Source of the DNA: Neptunitalea chrysea
Lineage (GTDB): Bacteria; Bacteroidota; Bacteroidia; Flavobacteriales; Flavobacteriaceae
Assembly: GCF_027924145.1 (NCBI RefSeq)
Contig: NZ_BRVP01000011.1
Location: 1 to 64,000 of the forward strand
DNA length: 64,000 nt
Direction: 5' to 3'
The position numbers and the translations under genes are program-made. Below the pieces are notes generated by a model. That model saw nothing but the letters and a program-made list of their open reading frames with translations. It had not been told where the DNA came from and searched no databases. Positions 51,821-60,270 of the stretch are shown one piece after another (position 1 is the stretch's first letter; every line of letters begins with the position of its first letter).

Positions 51821-53485
51821 ATGATCATGAGAAAATATATAAAACAATTAATAGGATTATTTTCCATTGTGCTTCTGTTTTCTAATTGTCAGGAGGAGGA
51901 TGCCACTTTTGGACCTATATTAACACCTACTAATCTTGTAATTGATTATGAAATTCAAGGGGTTGATGCTAGTAATATAGATGGTGATGGTTCAGGAATT
52001 GTGAACTTCACCACTACTGCAGATAACGCCATTAGTTACAAGTACATCTTTAGTGATAATACGAACTATACATCGGTTAGCGGAGAGTTAGAAAAGCAAT
52101 TTGCTATTAATGGTGTTAATACATATACGGTGACTGTTGTTGCTAATGGTACAGGAGGAGTTACTACCAGTACTACTACAGAGGTTACGGTATATAGTAG
52201 CTTCTCAGATGATGAGGCTATAGCGTATTTAACAGGTGGATCTTCTAAAACTTGGTATTGGGCAGCCTCAGAAGTAGGGCATTTAGGTTTAGGACCTAAT
52301 GATCAGGTGTATGATGATGGTGCTCATACTTTTTCAAATTGGTATTCGGCAGTTGCTTTCGAGAAATCGGGATCATGTATGTATGATGCAGAGTTTGAGT
52401 TTGCTGTTAGTGGAGATCTTGTGACGTTTGAGCAAACCAACCCTACGGGTATGGCGTTTATTCAAGGGTTATACGCATCTGACCTTGGTTTAGGTGAAGA
52501 AGGATGTTATGATTTTGATATTGATGGAGTGAAAACAGTTTCTTTTAGTCCTTCAAATTCTATTGCAACAGAAGACGGAGGGTACAGAGGAACAACCATG
52601 ACGTATTCAGATGGTGGATTTATGGGCTTCTATGCAGGGTCTAGTGAATATGAAATCATTTCATTAACAGAAAATAGATTAATGGTGAGAGTGGTTCAGG
52701 GTAATGAACCGTTATATGCTTGGTATCATATCTTTACTACTACTCCAGTGGCAGATCAAGGAGGTAGTTCTGGTACAGTTGATTATACCAATTTAGTTTG
52801 GTCTGATGAGTTTGACACAGATGGTGCTCCGGATACTACTAAATGGTCTTATGATTTAGGAACTGGAACCAATGGATGGGGTAATCTTGAAGAGCAATAT
52901 TACACAGATAGTTCTGATAATGTAACTGTTGAAAACGGAGTTTTAAAAATTACTGCAAAAGCAGAAAGCTATATGGGGTCTTCTTATACTTCAGCACGTC
53001 TTAAAACCGAAGGTAATTTTGAATTTACCTATGGTAAAGTTGAGGTGAGGGCTAAGCTTCCTGAAGGGGGTGGTACATGGCCTGCAATCTGGATGTTGGG
53101 AGCAGATTATGCAACTAATACATGGCCTGCTTGCGGAGAAATAGATATTATGGAGCATGTGGGTAATGATCAGGGAACTATTCATGCAACACTTCATTAC
53201 ACAGGTAATTCAGGTGGTAATGGGGTTACAGGATCTACAACGGTATCTGATGCTTCTTCAGCGTATCATTTGTATTCTGCAGTGTGGAGTGAAGATAGTA
53301 TTCAGTTCTTTATAGATGATGATACTACACCGTTTCATTCAATAGATATTGATAGCTCGCTTCCTTTTAACTCTGATTTCTTCCTTATTCTAAATGTAGC
53401 AATGGGAGGAAACTTTGGAGGAACAATTGATAGTTCATTTTCTGAATCTACAATGGAGATCGACTATGTAAGGGTTTATCAATAA
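51821..53485 (+). CDS. GH16 family beta-glucanase (laminarinase) lipoprotein
   Basis: The 554-residue lipoprotein (FSNCQEED lipobox) has a PKD-like part (about 35-125), a middle domain, and a C-terminal GH16 catalytic domain (about 320-554). The GH16 signature GEIDIMEHVGND places the nucleophile E440, D442 and acid/base E445 in ExDxxE. WSDEFDTDGAPDTTKWSYDL and WAYGxxEVRAKLPEG-like FTYGKVEVRAKLPEGGG are standard. It cleaves beta-1,3-glucan such as laminarin at the surface. The ATG at 51821 or 51827 could be used; the second fits the lipoprotein signal slightly better. Confidence 0.93.
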   Translation: MIMRKYIKQLIGLFSIVLLFSNCQEEDATFGPILTPTNLVIDYEIQGVDASNIDGDGSGIVNFTTTADNAISYKYIFSDNTNYTSVSGELEKQFAINGVNTYTVTVVANGTGGVTTSTTTEVTVYSSFSDDEAIAYLTGGSSKTWYWAASEVGHLGLGPNDQVYDDGAHTFSNWYSAVAFEKSGSCMYDAEFEFAVSGDLVTFEQTNPTGMAFIQGLYASDLGLGEEGCYDFDIDGVKTVSFSPSNSIATEDGGYRGTTMTYSDGGFMGFYAGSSEYEIISLTENRLMVRVVQGNEPLYAWYHIFTTTPVADQGGSSGTVDYTNLVWSDEFDTDGAPDTTKWSYDLGTGTNGWGNLEEQYYTDSSDNVTVENGVLKITAKAESYMGSSYTSARLKTEGNFEFTYGKVEVRAKLPEGGGTWPAIWMLGADYATNTWPACGEIDIMEHVGNDQGTIHATLHYTGNSGGNGVTGSTTVSDASSAYHLYSAVWSEDSIQFFIDDDTTPFHSIDIDSSLPFNSDFFLILNVAMGGNFGGTIDSSFSESTMEIDYVRVYQ

Positions 53486-53511
53486 TAAATCAGCTTTATT
53501 AAAATATAATA

Positions 53512-53538
53512 AAAGTACCCGGTACATCCGGGTACTTT
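53512..53538 (+). terminator. Hairpin between GH16 and GH3 genes
   Basis: AAAGTACCCGG (53512-53522) pairs perfectly with CCGGGTACTTT (53528-53538). The T-run is short, so it may only partly terminate and set the expression of downstream genes, or stabilise mRNA. Confidence 0.6.
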
Positions 53539-53555
53539 ACAAATAGTGTGTATAT

Positions 53556-55826
53556 ATGAGATGCAAGCTTGTTATACTGAGTTTGTTATTAATGATTTCT
53601 GTACGACTATCTGCCCAGTCCTTGAGTAAAACCAAGTTAGAGGCAAAGGTAGATTCTGTACTGTCGTTAATGACACTCGAAGAAAAAATAGGACAAATGG
53701 TGCAGTACAGTGCAAGCTGGGATGTAACAGGTCCACCTACTGCAGGAAACGAAAATCGACTTGAAAATTTAAAGCGCGGACTAGTGGGGTCTATGCTAAA
53801 TGTAACCGGCGTTAAGGCTACAAAAGAAGCACAGCGTCTAAACATGGAAAATTCAAGATTAAAAATTCCTTTGATTTTTGGATACGATGTTATTCATGGG
53901 TATAAAACATTATTTCCGATCCCTCTTGGAGAAAGTGCTAGTTGGGATTTAGATATTATGGAGCGTACGGCAAGAGCTGCTGCTAGAGAATCGGCTGCTG
54001 CTGGTATAGGATGGACGTTTGCTCCTATGGTAGATGTTTCAAGAGATGCCCGTTGGGGAAGAATTATGGAAGGTGCCGGGGAAGATCCATTTCTGGTTGC
54101 TAAAATTGGAGTAGCTAGAGTAAAAGGGTTTCAGACCGATGACCTTACATCTCCTACGGCTATTGCTGCGTGTGCTAAACACTTTGCTGGTTATGGTTTT
54201 GCCGAAGCAGGTAGAGATTATAATACGGTAAATTTAGGGATGAGTGAGTTGCATAATACGATATTGCCTCCTTTTAAGGCTGCGGCAGATGCAGGTGTGT
54301 TAACCTTTATGAATTCTTTTAATGAAATAGACGGAATACCTTCTACAGGAAACCCATATTTACAAAGAGAGATCCTTAAAGAAGAATGGAACTATAAAGG
54401 GTTTATAGTTTCAGACTGGGGTTCTATCTCAGAAATGATTGCTCACGGTGTAGCGGAAAATCATAAAGAAGCAGCATATATAGCGTTAACTGCTGGTAGT
54501 GATATGGATATGGAAGGCAATGCTTATGAAACTTCTATAGAAGATTTAATTAAGGAAGGGCGTGTAAGCGAGACTTTGGTAGATGATGCTGTTAAGAGAA
54601 TTCTTAGGGTTAAATTTCAATTAGGGTTGTTTGATGATCCTTATAAATACTGTGATGCCAAGGCAGAGAAAAAGGAGTTGTATTCTAAAGAGAATCAGCA
54701 ACTATCTCTTGAGGCTGGTAAAAAGTCGATTGTTTTATTAAAGAACGAAAATGCCCTTTTACCAATAGCTTCTAAAGTAAAAACCATAGCAGTTATTGGA
54801 CCGCTAGCGGATGATAATGACAGTCCGCTAGGAAATTGGAGAGGTCAGGGAGTATCTAACTCTGCAGTTTCTGTTTTAGAAGGAATACGCAGATATGCAC
54901 CGAAAGGAACAAAGGTAACTTATGCAAAAGGAGCAGATTTATCTATTGGTGAACGCAGCTTTTTAAAACATATGACTATTAATGAAACAGATACGTCTGG
55001 TTTTGGTAAGGCTGTTGAAACGGCTAAGGAGGCAGACTTGGTAATACTAGTAGTTGGTGAGGATGCTTTTCAAACAGGAGAAGCAAGAAGTCAGACCGAT
55101 ATCGGTTTTGCTGGAGTACAAGACGAATTGATTAAAGTGGTATACAAAGCGAATAGCAATGTTGTTATGGTGCTTATGAATGGAAGGCCTATGGATATAA
55201 GCTGGAGTGCTGCTAATATTCCGACTATTTTAGAAAGTTGGTTGTTAGGTTCGCAGCATGGTAATGCAGTTGCTGAGGTGTTGTTTGGGAAATATAATCC
55301 AAGTGGAAAGTTACCAGTGTCTTTTCCTAGAAGCGTAGGTCAGGAGCCATTGTATTACAATCAGAAAAATACAGGCAGACCAGGGCCTATAGAAGATGTA
55401 ACCTATTCTCATTATGTAGATGAGCGTAGAGATGCTTTATATCCGTTTGGGTATGGTTTAAGTTATACAACCTTTAAGTATGATAATATATCGTTGAGTG
55501 CTTCATCATTTTCAGAAGGAGAACCCCTTACGGTAACGGTTTCAGTAACCAATACTGGTAAGTTAGATGGTGAAGAGGTGGTGCAATTATATCTAAGAGA
55601 TTTGGTGGCAAGTACGACCAGGCCAATTAAAGAGCTTAAAGGCTTTGAAAAAGTATTTATAAAGGCAGGTGAAACCAAAAAAGTAATATTTACAATAGAT
55701 AGAGAATTGTTATCGTTCTATACCCGAAATAAAAAATGGGAGGCTGAGTCTGGAGATTTTAAAGTGTTTGTGGGAGGTAATTCTGTAGATGTTTTAGAAG
55801 CCTCTTTTAAATACAAAAACGAATAG
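53556..55826 (+). CDS. GH3 family beta-glucosidase, BglX-like
   Basis: The 756-residue protein has a signal peptide (MRCKLVILSLLLMISVRLSA), N-terminal GH3 barrel with VDVSRDARWGRIMEGAGEDP and the nucleophile region GFIVSDWGS (D287), the GH3_C sandwich domain (about 400-620) and a fibronectin III-like C-terminal domain (about 660-745, TVTVSVTNTGKLDGEEVVQL). It hydrolyses beta-glucosides released by the GH16 enzymes, in the periplasm. It lies 70 bp after the GH16 gene and 1 bp before the second GH16 gene. Confidence 0.95.
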   Translation: MRCKLVILSLLLMISVRLSAQSLSKTKLEAKVDSVLSLMTLEEKIGQMVQYSASWDVTGPPTAGNENRLENLKRGLVGSMLNVTGVKATKEAQRLNMENSRLKIPLIFGYDVIHGYKTLFPIPLGESASWDLDIMERTARAAARESAAAGIGWTFAPMVDVSRDARWGRIMEGAGEDPFLVAKIGVARVKGFQTDDLTSPTAIAACAKHFAGYGFAEAGRDYNTVNLGMSELHNTILPPFKAAADAGVLTFMNSFNEIDGIPSTGNPYLQREILKEEWNYKGFIVSDWGSISEMIAHGVAENHKEAAYIALTAGSDMDMEGNAYETSIEDLIKEGRVSETLVDDAVKRILRVKFQLGLFDDPYKYCDAKAEKKELYSKENQQLSLEAGKKSIVLLKNENALLPIASKVKTIAVIGPLADDNDSPLGNWRGQGVSNSAVSVLEGIRRYAPKGTKVTYAKGADLSIGERSFLKHMTINETDTSGFGKAVETAKEADLVILVVGEDAFQTGEARSQTDIGFAGVQDELIKVVYKANSNVVMVLMNGRPMDISWSAANIPTILESWLLGSQHGNAVAEVLFGKYNPSGKLPVSFPRSVGQEPLYYNQKNTGRPGPIEDVTYSHYVDERRDALYPFGYGLSYTTFKYDNISLSASSFSEGEPLTVTVSVTNTGKLDGEEVVQLYLRDLVASTTRPIKELKGFEKVFIKAGETKKVIFTIDRELLSFYTRNKKWEAESGDFKVFVGGNSVDVLEASFKYKNE

Positions 55827-55827
55827 T

Positions 55828-56595
55828 ATGAAGAGAAGCTTGTTTTTTATAACATGTTGCTTGTTAAGCCTGTGTGCTTTTCCTCAAAAAGCAGCTAAGA
55901 AGCTTGTTTGGGAGGAAGACTTCTCGGGCGACACGTTAGATACTAAGGTGTGGAATTTTGAACTTGGTAACGGTTGCCCTGATATTTGTGGCTGGGGTAA
56001 TAATGAACGGCAGATTTATACAAAAAATAATCATGAGTTAAAAGATGGGATGCTGTATATTACTGCAAAGCACAAGGACTCATCATATACATCTACTCGC
56101 ATCACAACAGCTGGAAAAAAGGAGTTTATGTATGGTTACATAGAGGCTAGAGCAAAGTTGCCAATAGGGGAAGGTATTTGGCCTGCTTTCTGGATGTTAG
56201 GAAGTAATATAGGTGAAAAGGGATGGCCTTTGTGCGGTGAGATAGATATCTTAGAGTATATAGGTAAAGAACCTCACATGGTCTTTACCTCGTTGCATAC
56301 ACAAGATAGTCATGGGGAAACCATTAATACAAAAAAAACAAAATTTGAAGCTATTGAAGAAGGTTTCCATACCTATGCTATGGATTGGACAAAAGATAAG
56401 ATTGCTTTTTATGTAGACGATGTTTTGGTGTATACCTTCAACCCTGAAAATAAGACAGAGGTTGTTTGGCCTTACAATCAGCCTTTTTACTTTTTAGTAA
56501 ATATGGCTATTGGAGGAAATTTTGGAGGTCCGGAAGTAGATGATACTATATTTCCCCAAGCATATATTCTTGATTACATAAGAGTATATCAATAA
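55828..56595 (+). CDS. GH16 family beta-glucanase, secreted
   Basis: The 255-residue protein has a signal peptide (MKRSLFFITCCLLSLCAFPQ) and a single GH16 domain. The catalytic GEIDILEYIGKE motif gives E138, D140 and E143, and RAKLPIGEGIWPAFWMLGSN is typical of bacterial laminarinases. It lacks extra domains and starts 1 bp after the GH3 gene, so both are translated together. It likely trims beta-1,3-glucan in the periplasm. Confidence 0.94.
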   Translation: MKRSLFFITCCLLSLCAFPQKAAKKLVWEEDFSGDTLDTKVWNFELGNGCPDICGWGNNERQIYTKNNHELKDGMLYITAKHKDSSYTSTRITTAGKKEFMYGYIEARAKLPIGEGIWPAFWMLGSNIGEKGWPLCGEIDILEYIGKEPHMVFTSLHTQDSHGETINTKKTKFEAIEEGFHTYAMDWTKDKIAFYVDDVLVYTFNPENKTEVVWPYNQPFYFLVNMAIGGNFGGPEVDDTIFPQAYILDYIRVYQ

Positions 56596-56620
56596 GAAGC
56601 TTAATTTTGAGTAATTTGAG

Positions 56621-56648
56621 AAGCCCCTATGTATTGGGGCTTTTTTTA
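56621..56648 (+). terminator. Terminator of polysaccharide locus
   Basis: AAGCCCC (56621-56627) pairs with GGGGCTT (56636-56642), followed by a run of T to 56648, 26 bp after the GH16 stop. Confidence 0.85.
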
Positions 56649-56652
56649 TTAG

Positions 56653-56660
56653 TACCTTTG
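56653..56660 (+). promoter_or_regulatory. era promoter -7 box TACCTTTG
   Basis: TACCTTTG matches the Bacteroidetes -7 consensus TAnnTTTG and lies 20 bp before the era start. It directly follows the terminator of the polysaccharide locus. Confidence 0.55.
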
Positions 56661-56679
56661 TAATTAAAATCAGGAATAA

Positions 56680-57564
56680 ATGAGTCATAAAGCAGGTTTT
56701 GTAAATATTATCGGGAATCCTAATGTGGGTAAATCTACATTGATGAATGCTTTTATTGGGGAGAAACTTTCTATAATTACCTCTAAAGCACAAACTACCA
56801 GACACCGTATTTTAGGAATTGTAAATGGAGAAGATTTTCAGGTGATACTGTCAGATACCCCGGGTATTATTAAGCCGGCTTATGAGTTACAAGCCTCTAT
56901 GATGGATTTTGTAAAATCGGCTTTTGAAGATGCAGATGTGCTATTATATATGGTAGAGATTGGCGAAAAGGAACTTAAAGACGAAGTGTTTTTTGAAAAA
57001 ATAAATAAGTCTAAAATACCTGTTCTGTTATTATTGAATAAAATAGATAAGTCTTCACAGGAAGAGTTGGAAGAACAAGTAGCTTATTGGACAGAGAAAG
57101 TGTCTAATGCGGAGATTTATCCGGTATCTGCTTTAGAAAACTTTAATGTTCCTGAAGTGTTTGACAGAATTGTAGCGTTATTACCAGAATCTCCTGCATT
57201 TTATCCTAAAGACCAGTTGACTGATAAGCCAGAGCGTTTCTTTGTAAACGAAACCATTAGAGAGAAAATATTACTGAACTACAAAAAGGAAATTCCTTAT
57301 GCAGTTGAGGTAGAAACAGAGGAGTTTGTAGAAAGTGACGATATTATTCGTATTCGTTCTGTGATCATGGTAGAGCGTGATACCCAAAAAGGAATTATTA
57401 TTGGTCATAAAGGAGAAGCCTTAAAAAGAGTAGGGGTTCAAGCCAGACAAGATTTAGAAAAATTCTTTGGAAAGCAGGTGCATATAGAACTTTATGTGAA
57501 AGTAAATAAAAACTGGAGAAGCAATCTAAATCAATTAAAACGATTTGGATACAATAATAAATAA
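56680..57564 (+). CDS. era: GTPase Era
   Basis: The 294-residue protein has the G1 GNPNVGKS, G3 DTPG and G4 NKID motifs of the Ras-like GTPase domain and a C-terminal KH domain (RSVIMVERDTQKGIIIGHKG, EALKRVG). Era binds the 3' end of 16S rRNA and assists small ribosomal subunit maturation. Length and motif order are normal. It has its own promoter and terminator. Confidence 0.97.
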   Translation: MSHKAGFVNIIGNPNVGKSTLMNAFIGEKLSIITSKAQTTRHRILGIVNGEDFQVILSDTPGIIKPAYELQASMMDFVKSAFEDADVLLYMVEIGEKELKDEVFFEKINKSKIPVLLLLNKIDKSSQEELEEQVAYWTEKVSNAEIYPVSALENFNVPEVFDRIVALLPESPAFYPKDQLTDKPERFFVNETIREKILLNYKKEIPYAVEVETEEFVESDDIIRIRSVIMVERDTQKGIIIGHKGEALKRVGVQARQDLEKFFGKQVHIELYVKVNKNWRSNLNQLKRFGYNNK

Positions 57565-57600
57565 TGATGCTTATCTGTGATAAGTTAAATAAGTAAAAAA

Positions 57601-57624
57601 CCCGACCATTAGGCCGGGTTTTTT
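57601..57624 (+). terminator. Terminator of era
   Basis: CCCGACC (57601-57607) pairs with GGCCGGG (57612-57618) with one mismatch and is followed by a T-run to 57624. Confidence 0.8.
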
Positions 57625-57643
57625 GATCATGAATAACTATGGA

Positions 57644-57814
57644 TTAGAAAGATTCATAACTAAATTTTTGTCCTCCAACAGAGGTGTCTGCCATTAAACC
57701 TGCTTTAGGTAAAGCAAATACAGCAACACCATCTTTATATTTTGCATTTACCGCTTTTCCAGACTTAACCGCTACTGCAGAAGCTTCGGTAGCAAACTCA
57801 AATTTTTCATTTTT
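57644..57814 (-). pseudogene. C-terminal fragment of a SYLF/YSC84-like protein
   Basis: A frame without start codon between TAG at 57815 and TAA at 57644 encodes 56 residues including FEFATEASAVAVKSGKAVNA, then YKDGVAVFALPKAGLMADTS and VGGQKFSYESF. This is the C-terminal pattern of lipid-binding SYLF (YSC84) proteins. The N-terminal two-thirds is missing, so the gene is a decayed remnant between era and the MtfA-like gene. Confidence 0.65.
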
Positions 57815-57963
57815 CTACCATAAAAAGGGAAATCAATGTTAACCTACCGAGCTAAAAACAAGTTATTAATAGTAAATAGAGTGTTGTAGTTTTATTTAAA
57901 TAGGTCATGTAATATTTATTAGAATCTCTATTTTTATGGTACAATTTTAGTTTTAATCTTTGT

Positions 57964-58734
57964 ATGGAATATGTATTAGTAATAGTGTCTATTGTGTTAT
58001 TGGTGTATGTTGTTTTCTTCAAAAAGAAAAAGAAGAAAGATTATGTTTTTCCTAATGATTGGGAGAAGTATCTACATAAGTTAATTTTTTATAAGAGATT
58101 AACAGATGCTGATAAGGTGTTATTTCAACAACGTATTATGAAGTTCTTAGATGAGGTTATTGTAGAAGGAGTTAATGTTGAGGTAACCGATTATGATAAA
58201 GTTCTGGTAGCTGTAGGAGCTGTAATACCTACATTAGCTTTTAAAGATTGGTATTATCCTAATTTAAGAACAGTTTTATTGTATCCTGATGCTTTTAATG
58301 AAGATTTTCAATTTGGGTCTCAAGATGCGAATAAGGTTGTTTTAGGGGTTGTTGGTTCTGGTAGGTTAAAAGATACTATGATACTTTCTAAAAAGGCACT
58401 GCATCATGGTTTTGAAAATGATACCGACAAATTAAACACCGCTATACATGAATTTGTGCATTTAATAGATGGGGTAGATGGTGCAATTGACGGTATTCCA
58501 AAACAATTACTTAGTGAGCCAAACGCTTTGCCGTGGTTAAAACTGATTCATAAAACTATGGAAGACATCAATAAAGATAAGTCAGATATCAGAAATTATG
58601 GAGGAACATCACAAGCAGAGTTTTTTGCGGTAGCTTCTGAGTATTTTTTCAGTAGGCCAAAATTAATGAAACGGAAACACCCCGAAGTTTATAAGATGTT
58701 GGAGCAATGTTTTAATCAAAATCCTGCATCATGA
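57964..58734 (+). CDS. MtfA-like zinc peptidase (M90/DUF980)
   Basis: The 256-residue protein has an N-terminal membrane helix (about 2-19, MEYVLVIVSIVLLVYVVFF) and the zinc motif HEFVH at 162-166 in TAIHEFVHLIDGVDG, with a likely third ligand downstream (SEPNALPWLKL or YGGTSQAEFFAVASEYFF). This fits MtfA/M90 peptidases. In other bacteria MtfA links to Mlc and sugar transport; whether that applies here is unknown. It stands alone between era and der. Confidence 0.87.
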   Translation: MEYVLVIVSIVLLVYVVFFKKKKKKDYVFPNDWEKYLHKLIFYKRLTDADKVLFQQRIMKFLDEVIVEGVNVEVTDYDKVLVAVGAVIPTLAFKDWYYPNLRTVLLYPDAFNEDFQFGSQDANKVVLGVVGSGRLKDTMILSKKALHHGFENDTDKLNTAIHEFVHLIDGVDGAIDGIPKQLLSEPNALPWLKLIHKTMEDINKDKSDIRNYGGTSQAEFFAVASEYFFSRPKLMKRKHPEVYKMLEQCFNQNPAS

Positions 58735-58812
58735 TAAAGGTTACTGTGTATGTGTTTGTTAGAATCTTTAAGGCTACCTACAGATTTGTTTTTTGTTAAC
58801 AATCTAAATAAG

Positions 58813-58820
58813 TACCTTTG
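58813..58820 (+). promoter_or_regulatory. der promoter -7 box TACCTTTG
   Basis: TACCTTTG fits TAnnTTTG and is preceded at the right distance by a TTG (-33 type) in TTTTTTGTTAAC. It is 20 bp before the der start. Confidence 0.55.
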
Positions 58821-58839
58821 CAGTTAATTTTTTAATAGA

Positions 58840-60144
58840 ATGAGTTGTATAGTAGCTATAGTAGGTAGGCCAAATGTAGGTAAGTCGACGCTTTTTAATA
58901 GATTGGTGCAGCGTAGAGAGGCTATTGTTGATTCCGTAAGTGGAGTAACAAGAGATCGCCATTATGGTAAGACAGACTGGAATGGGAGAGAGTTTTCCGT
59001 TATAGATACCGGAGGTTATGTAGTTGGAAGTGATGATGTTTTTGAACAAGAAATAGATAAGCAAGTAGAGTTGGCTATAGATGAAGCCGATGTAATTGTT
59101 TTTGTTGTAGACGTTGAAGCTGGTATTACAGGTTTAGATAATGATGTGGCTACTTTATTACGTAAAGTAGAGAAACCAATTTTCTTAACAGTTAATAAAG
59201 TAGATAGTGCTGGAAGAGAAGCAGACGCCGTTGAGTTTTATGGCTTAGGATTGGGGGAGTATTATTCTATTTCTAGTATTAATGGTAGTGGGACTGGAGA
59301 TTTATTAGATGCAGTTGTTAAAGCATTACCTGAGAAAGAAGAAGAGGAAGAAAGTGAATTACCAAGATTTGCTGTGGTAGGTAGACCAAACGCAGGGAAA
59401 TCATCTTTTATCAATGCTTTAATTGGAGAGGATAGATATATAGTTACTGATATTGCAGGAACTACCCGTGATAGTAGTGATACTAAATACAACCGTTTTG
59501 GTTTTGAGTTTAACTTAATTGATACGGCAGGTATTAGAAGAAAAGCCAAGGTTAAAGAAGATCTTGAGTTTTATTCGGTAATGCGTTCGGTTAGGGCTAT
59601 AGAATATGCCGATGTGTGTTTGTTGGTAATAGATGCAACCAGAGGTTTTGAAGGACAAGATTCTAATATTTTTTGGTTGGCACAACGTAACCGAAAAGGA
59701 GTTGTAATTTTAGTTAATAAGTGGGATTTAGTAGAGAAAGATACAAATTCGGCTAAAGAGTTTGAAAGCGCAATTCAAAGAGAAATAGCGCCATTTACTG
59801 ATGTCCCTGTTGTTTTTATGTCGACATTAACTAAGCAACGTATTTATAAAGCTATAGAAACGGCTGTAGAGGTGTATGAGAACAGATCTAAGCGTGTTCC
59901 TACTAGTAAGCTTAATGAGTTGATGTTGCCGCTAATTGAAAATTATCCACCACCGGCTGTTAAGGGTAAGTATATAAAAATTAAGTTTTGTACGCAATTG
60001 CCAACTCCAATGCCACAGTTTGTATTTTTTGCAAACCTTCCGCAGTATATAAAAGACCCGTACAAACGTTTTATTGAGAATAAATTGAGAGAGTATTTCG
60101 ATTTTAATGGAGTGCCTATAGATGTTTATTTTAGAAAGAAATAA
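58840..60144 (+). CDS. der: GTPase Der (EngA)
   Basis: The 434-residue protein has two GTPase domains: [15 protein letters not shown] with DTGG in the first, and [17 protein letters not shown] with [10 protein letters not shown] and NKWD in the second. A C-terminal KH-like domain follows (about 350-434). Der assists 50S ribosomal subunit assembly. Length and order are normal. Confidence 0.97.
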   Translation: MSCIVAIVGRPNVGKSTLFNRLVQRREAIVDSVSGVTRDRHYGKTDWNGREFSVIDTGGYVVGSDDVFEQEIDKQVELAIDEADVIVFVVDVEAGITGLDNDVATLLRKVEKPIFLTVNKVDSAGREADAVEFYGLGLGEYYSISSINGSGTGDLLDAVVKALPEKEEEEESELPRFAVVGRPNAGKSSFINALIGEDRYIVTDIAGTTRDSSDTKYNRFGFEFNLIDTAGIRRKAKVKEDLEFYSVMRSVRAIEYADVCLLVIDATRGFEGQDSNIFWLAQRNRKGVVILVNKWDLVEKDTNSAKEFESAIQREIAPFTDVPVVFMSTLTKQRIYKAIETAVEVYENRSKRVPTSKLNELMLPLIENYPPPAVKGKYIKIKFCTQLPTPMPQFVFFANLPQYIKDPYKRFIENKLREYFDFNGVPIDVYFRKK

Positions 60145-60215
60145 CAATTTTTTAAGAGTGATTTAAGGTGTTAAAGTATTATTAAAATAAAAAGCTTAAC
60201 ATTTTAGTGTGAAAT

Positions 60216-60263
60216 ACTTAGTTATTTTCGTTGAAATTTAATCATCAATCAAAATAACTAAGT
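60216..60263 (+). promoter_or_regulatory. Perfect 13-bp inverted repeat before outer-membrane gene
   Basis: ACTTAGTTATTTT (60216-60228) and AAAATAACTAAGT (60251-60263) flank a 22-nt loop, ending 7 bp before the ATG at 60271. The position is like the repeat before SusC at 45701. Confidence 0.55.
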
Positions 60264-60270
60264 AAGTTCT

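Noticed and set aside
57959-57966. TTTG box directly before the MtfA-like start as a leaderless promoter
   Set aside because: The box ends one base before the ATG, so transcription would start inside the gene; spacing does not fit.
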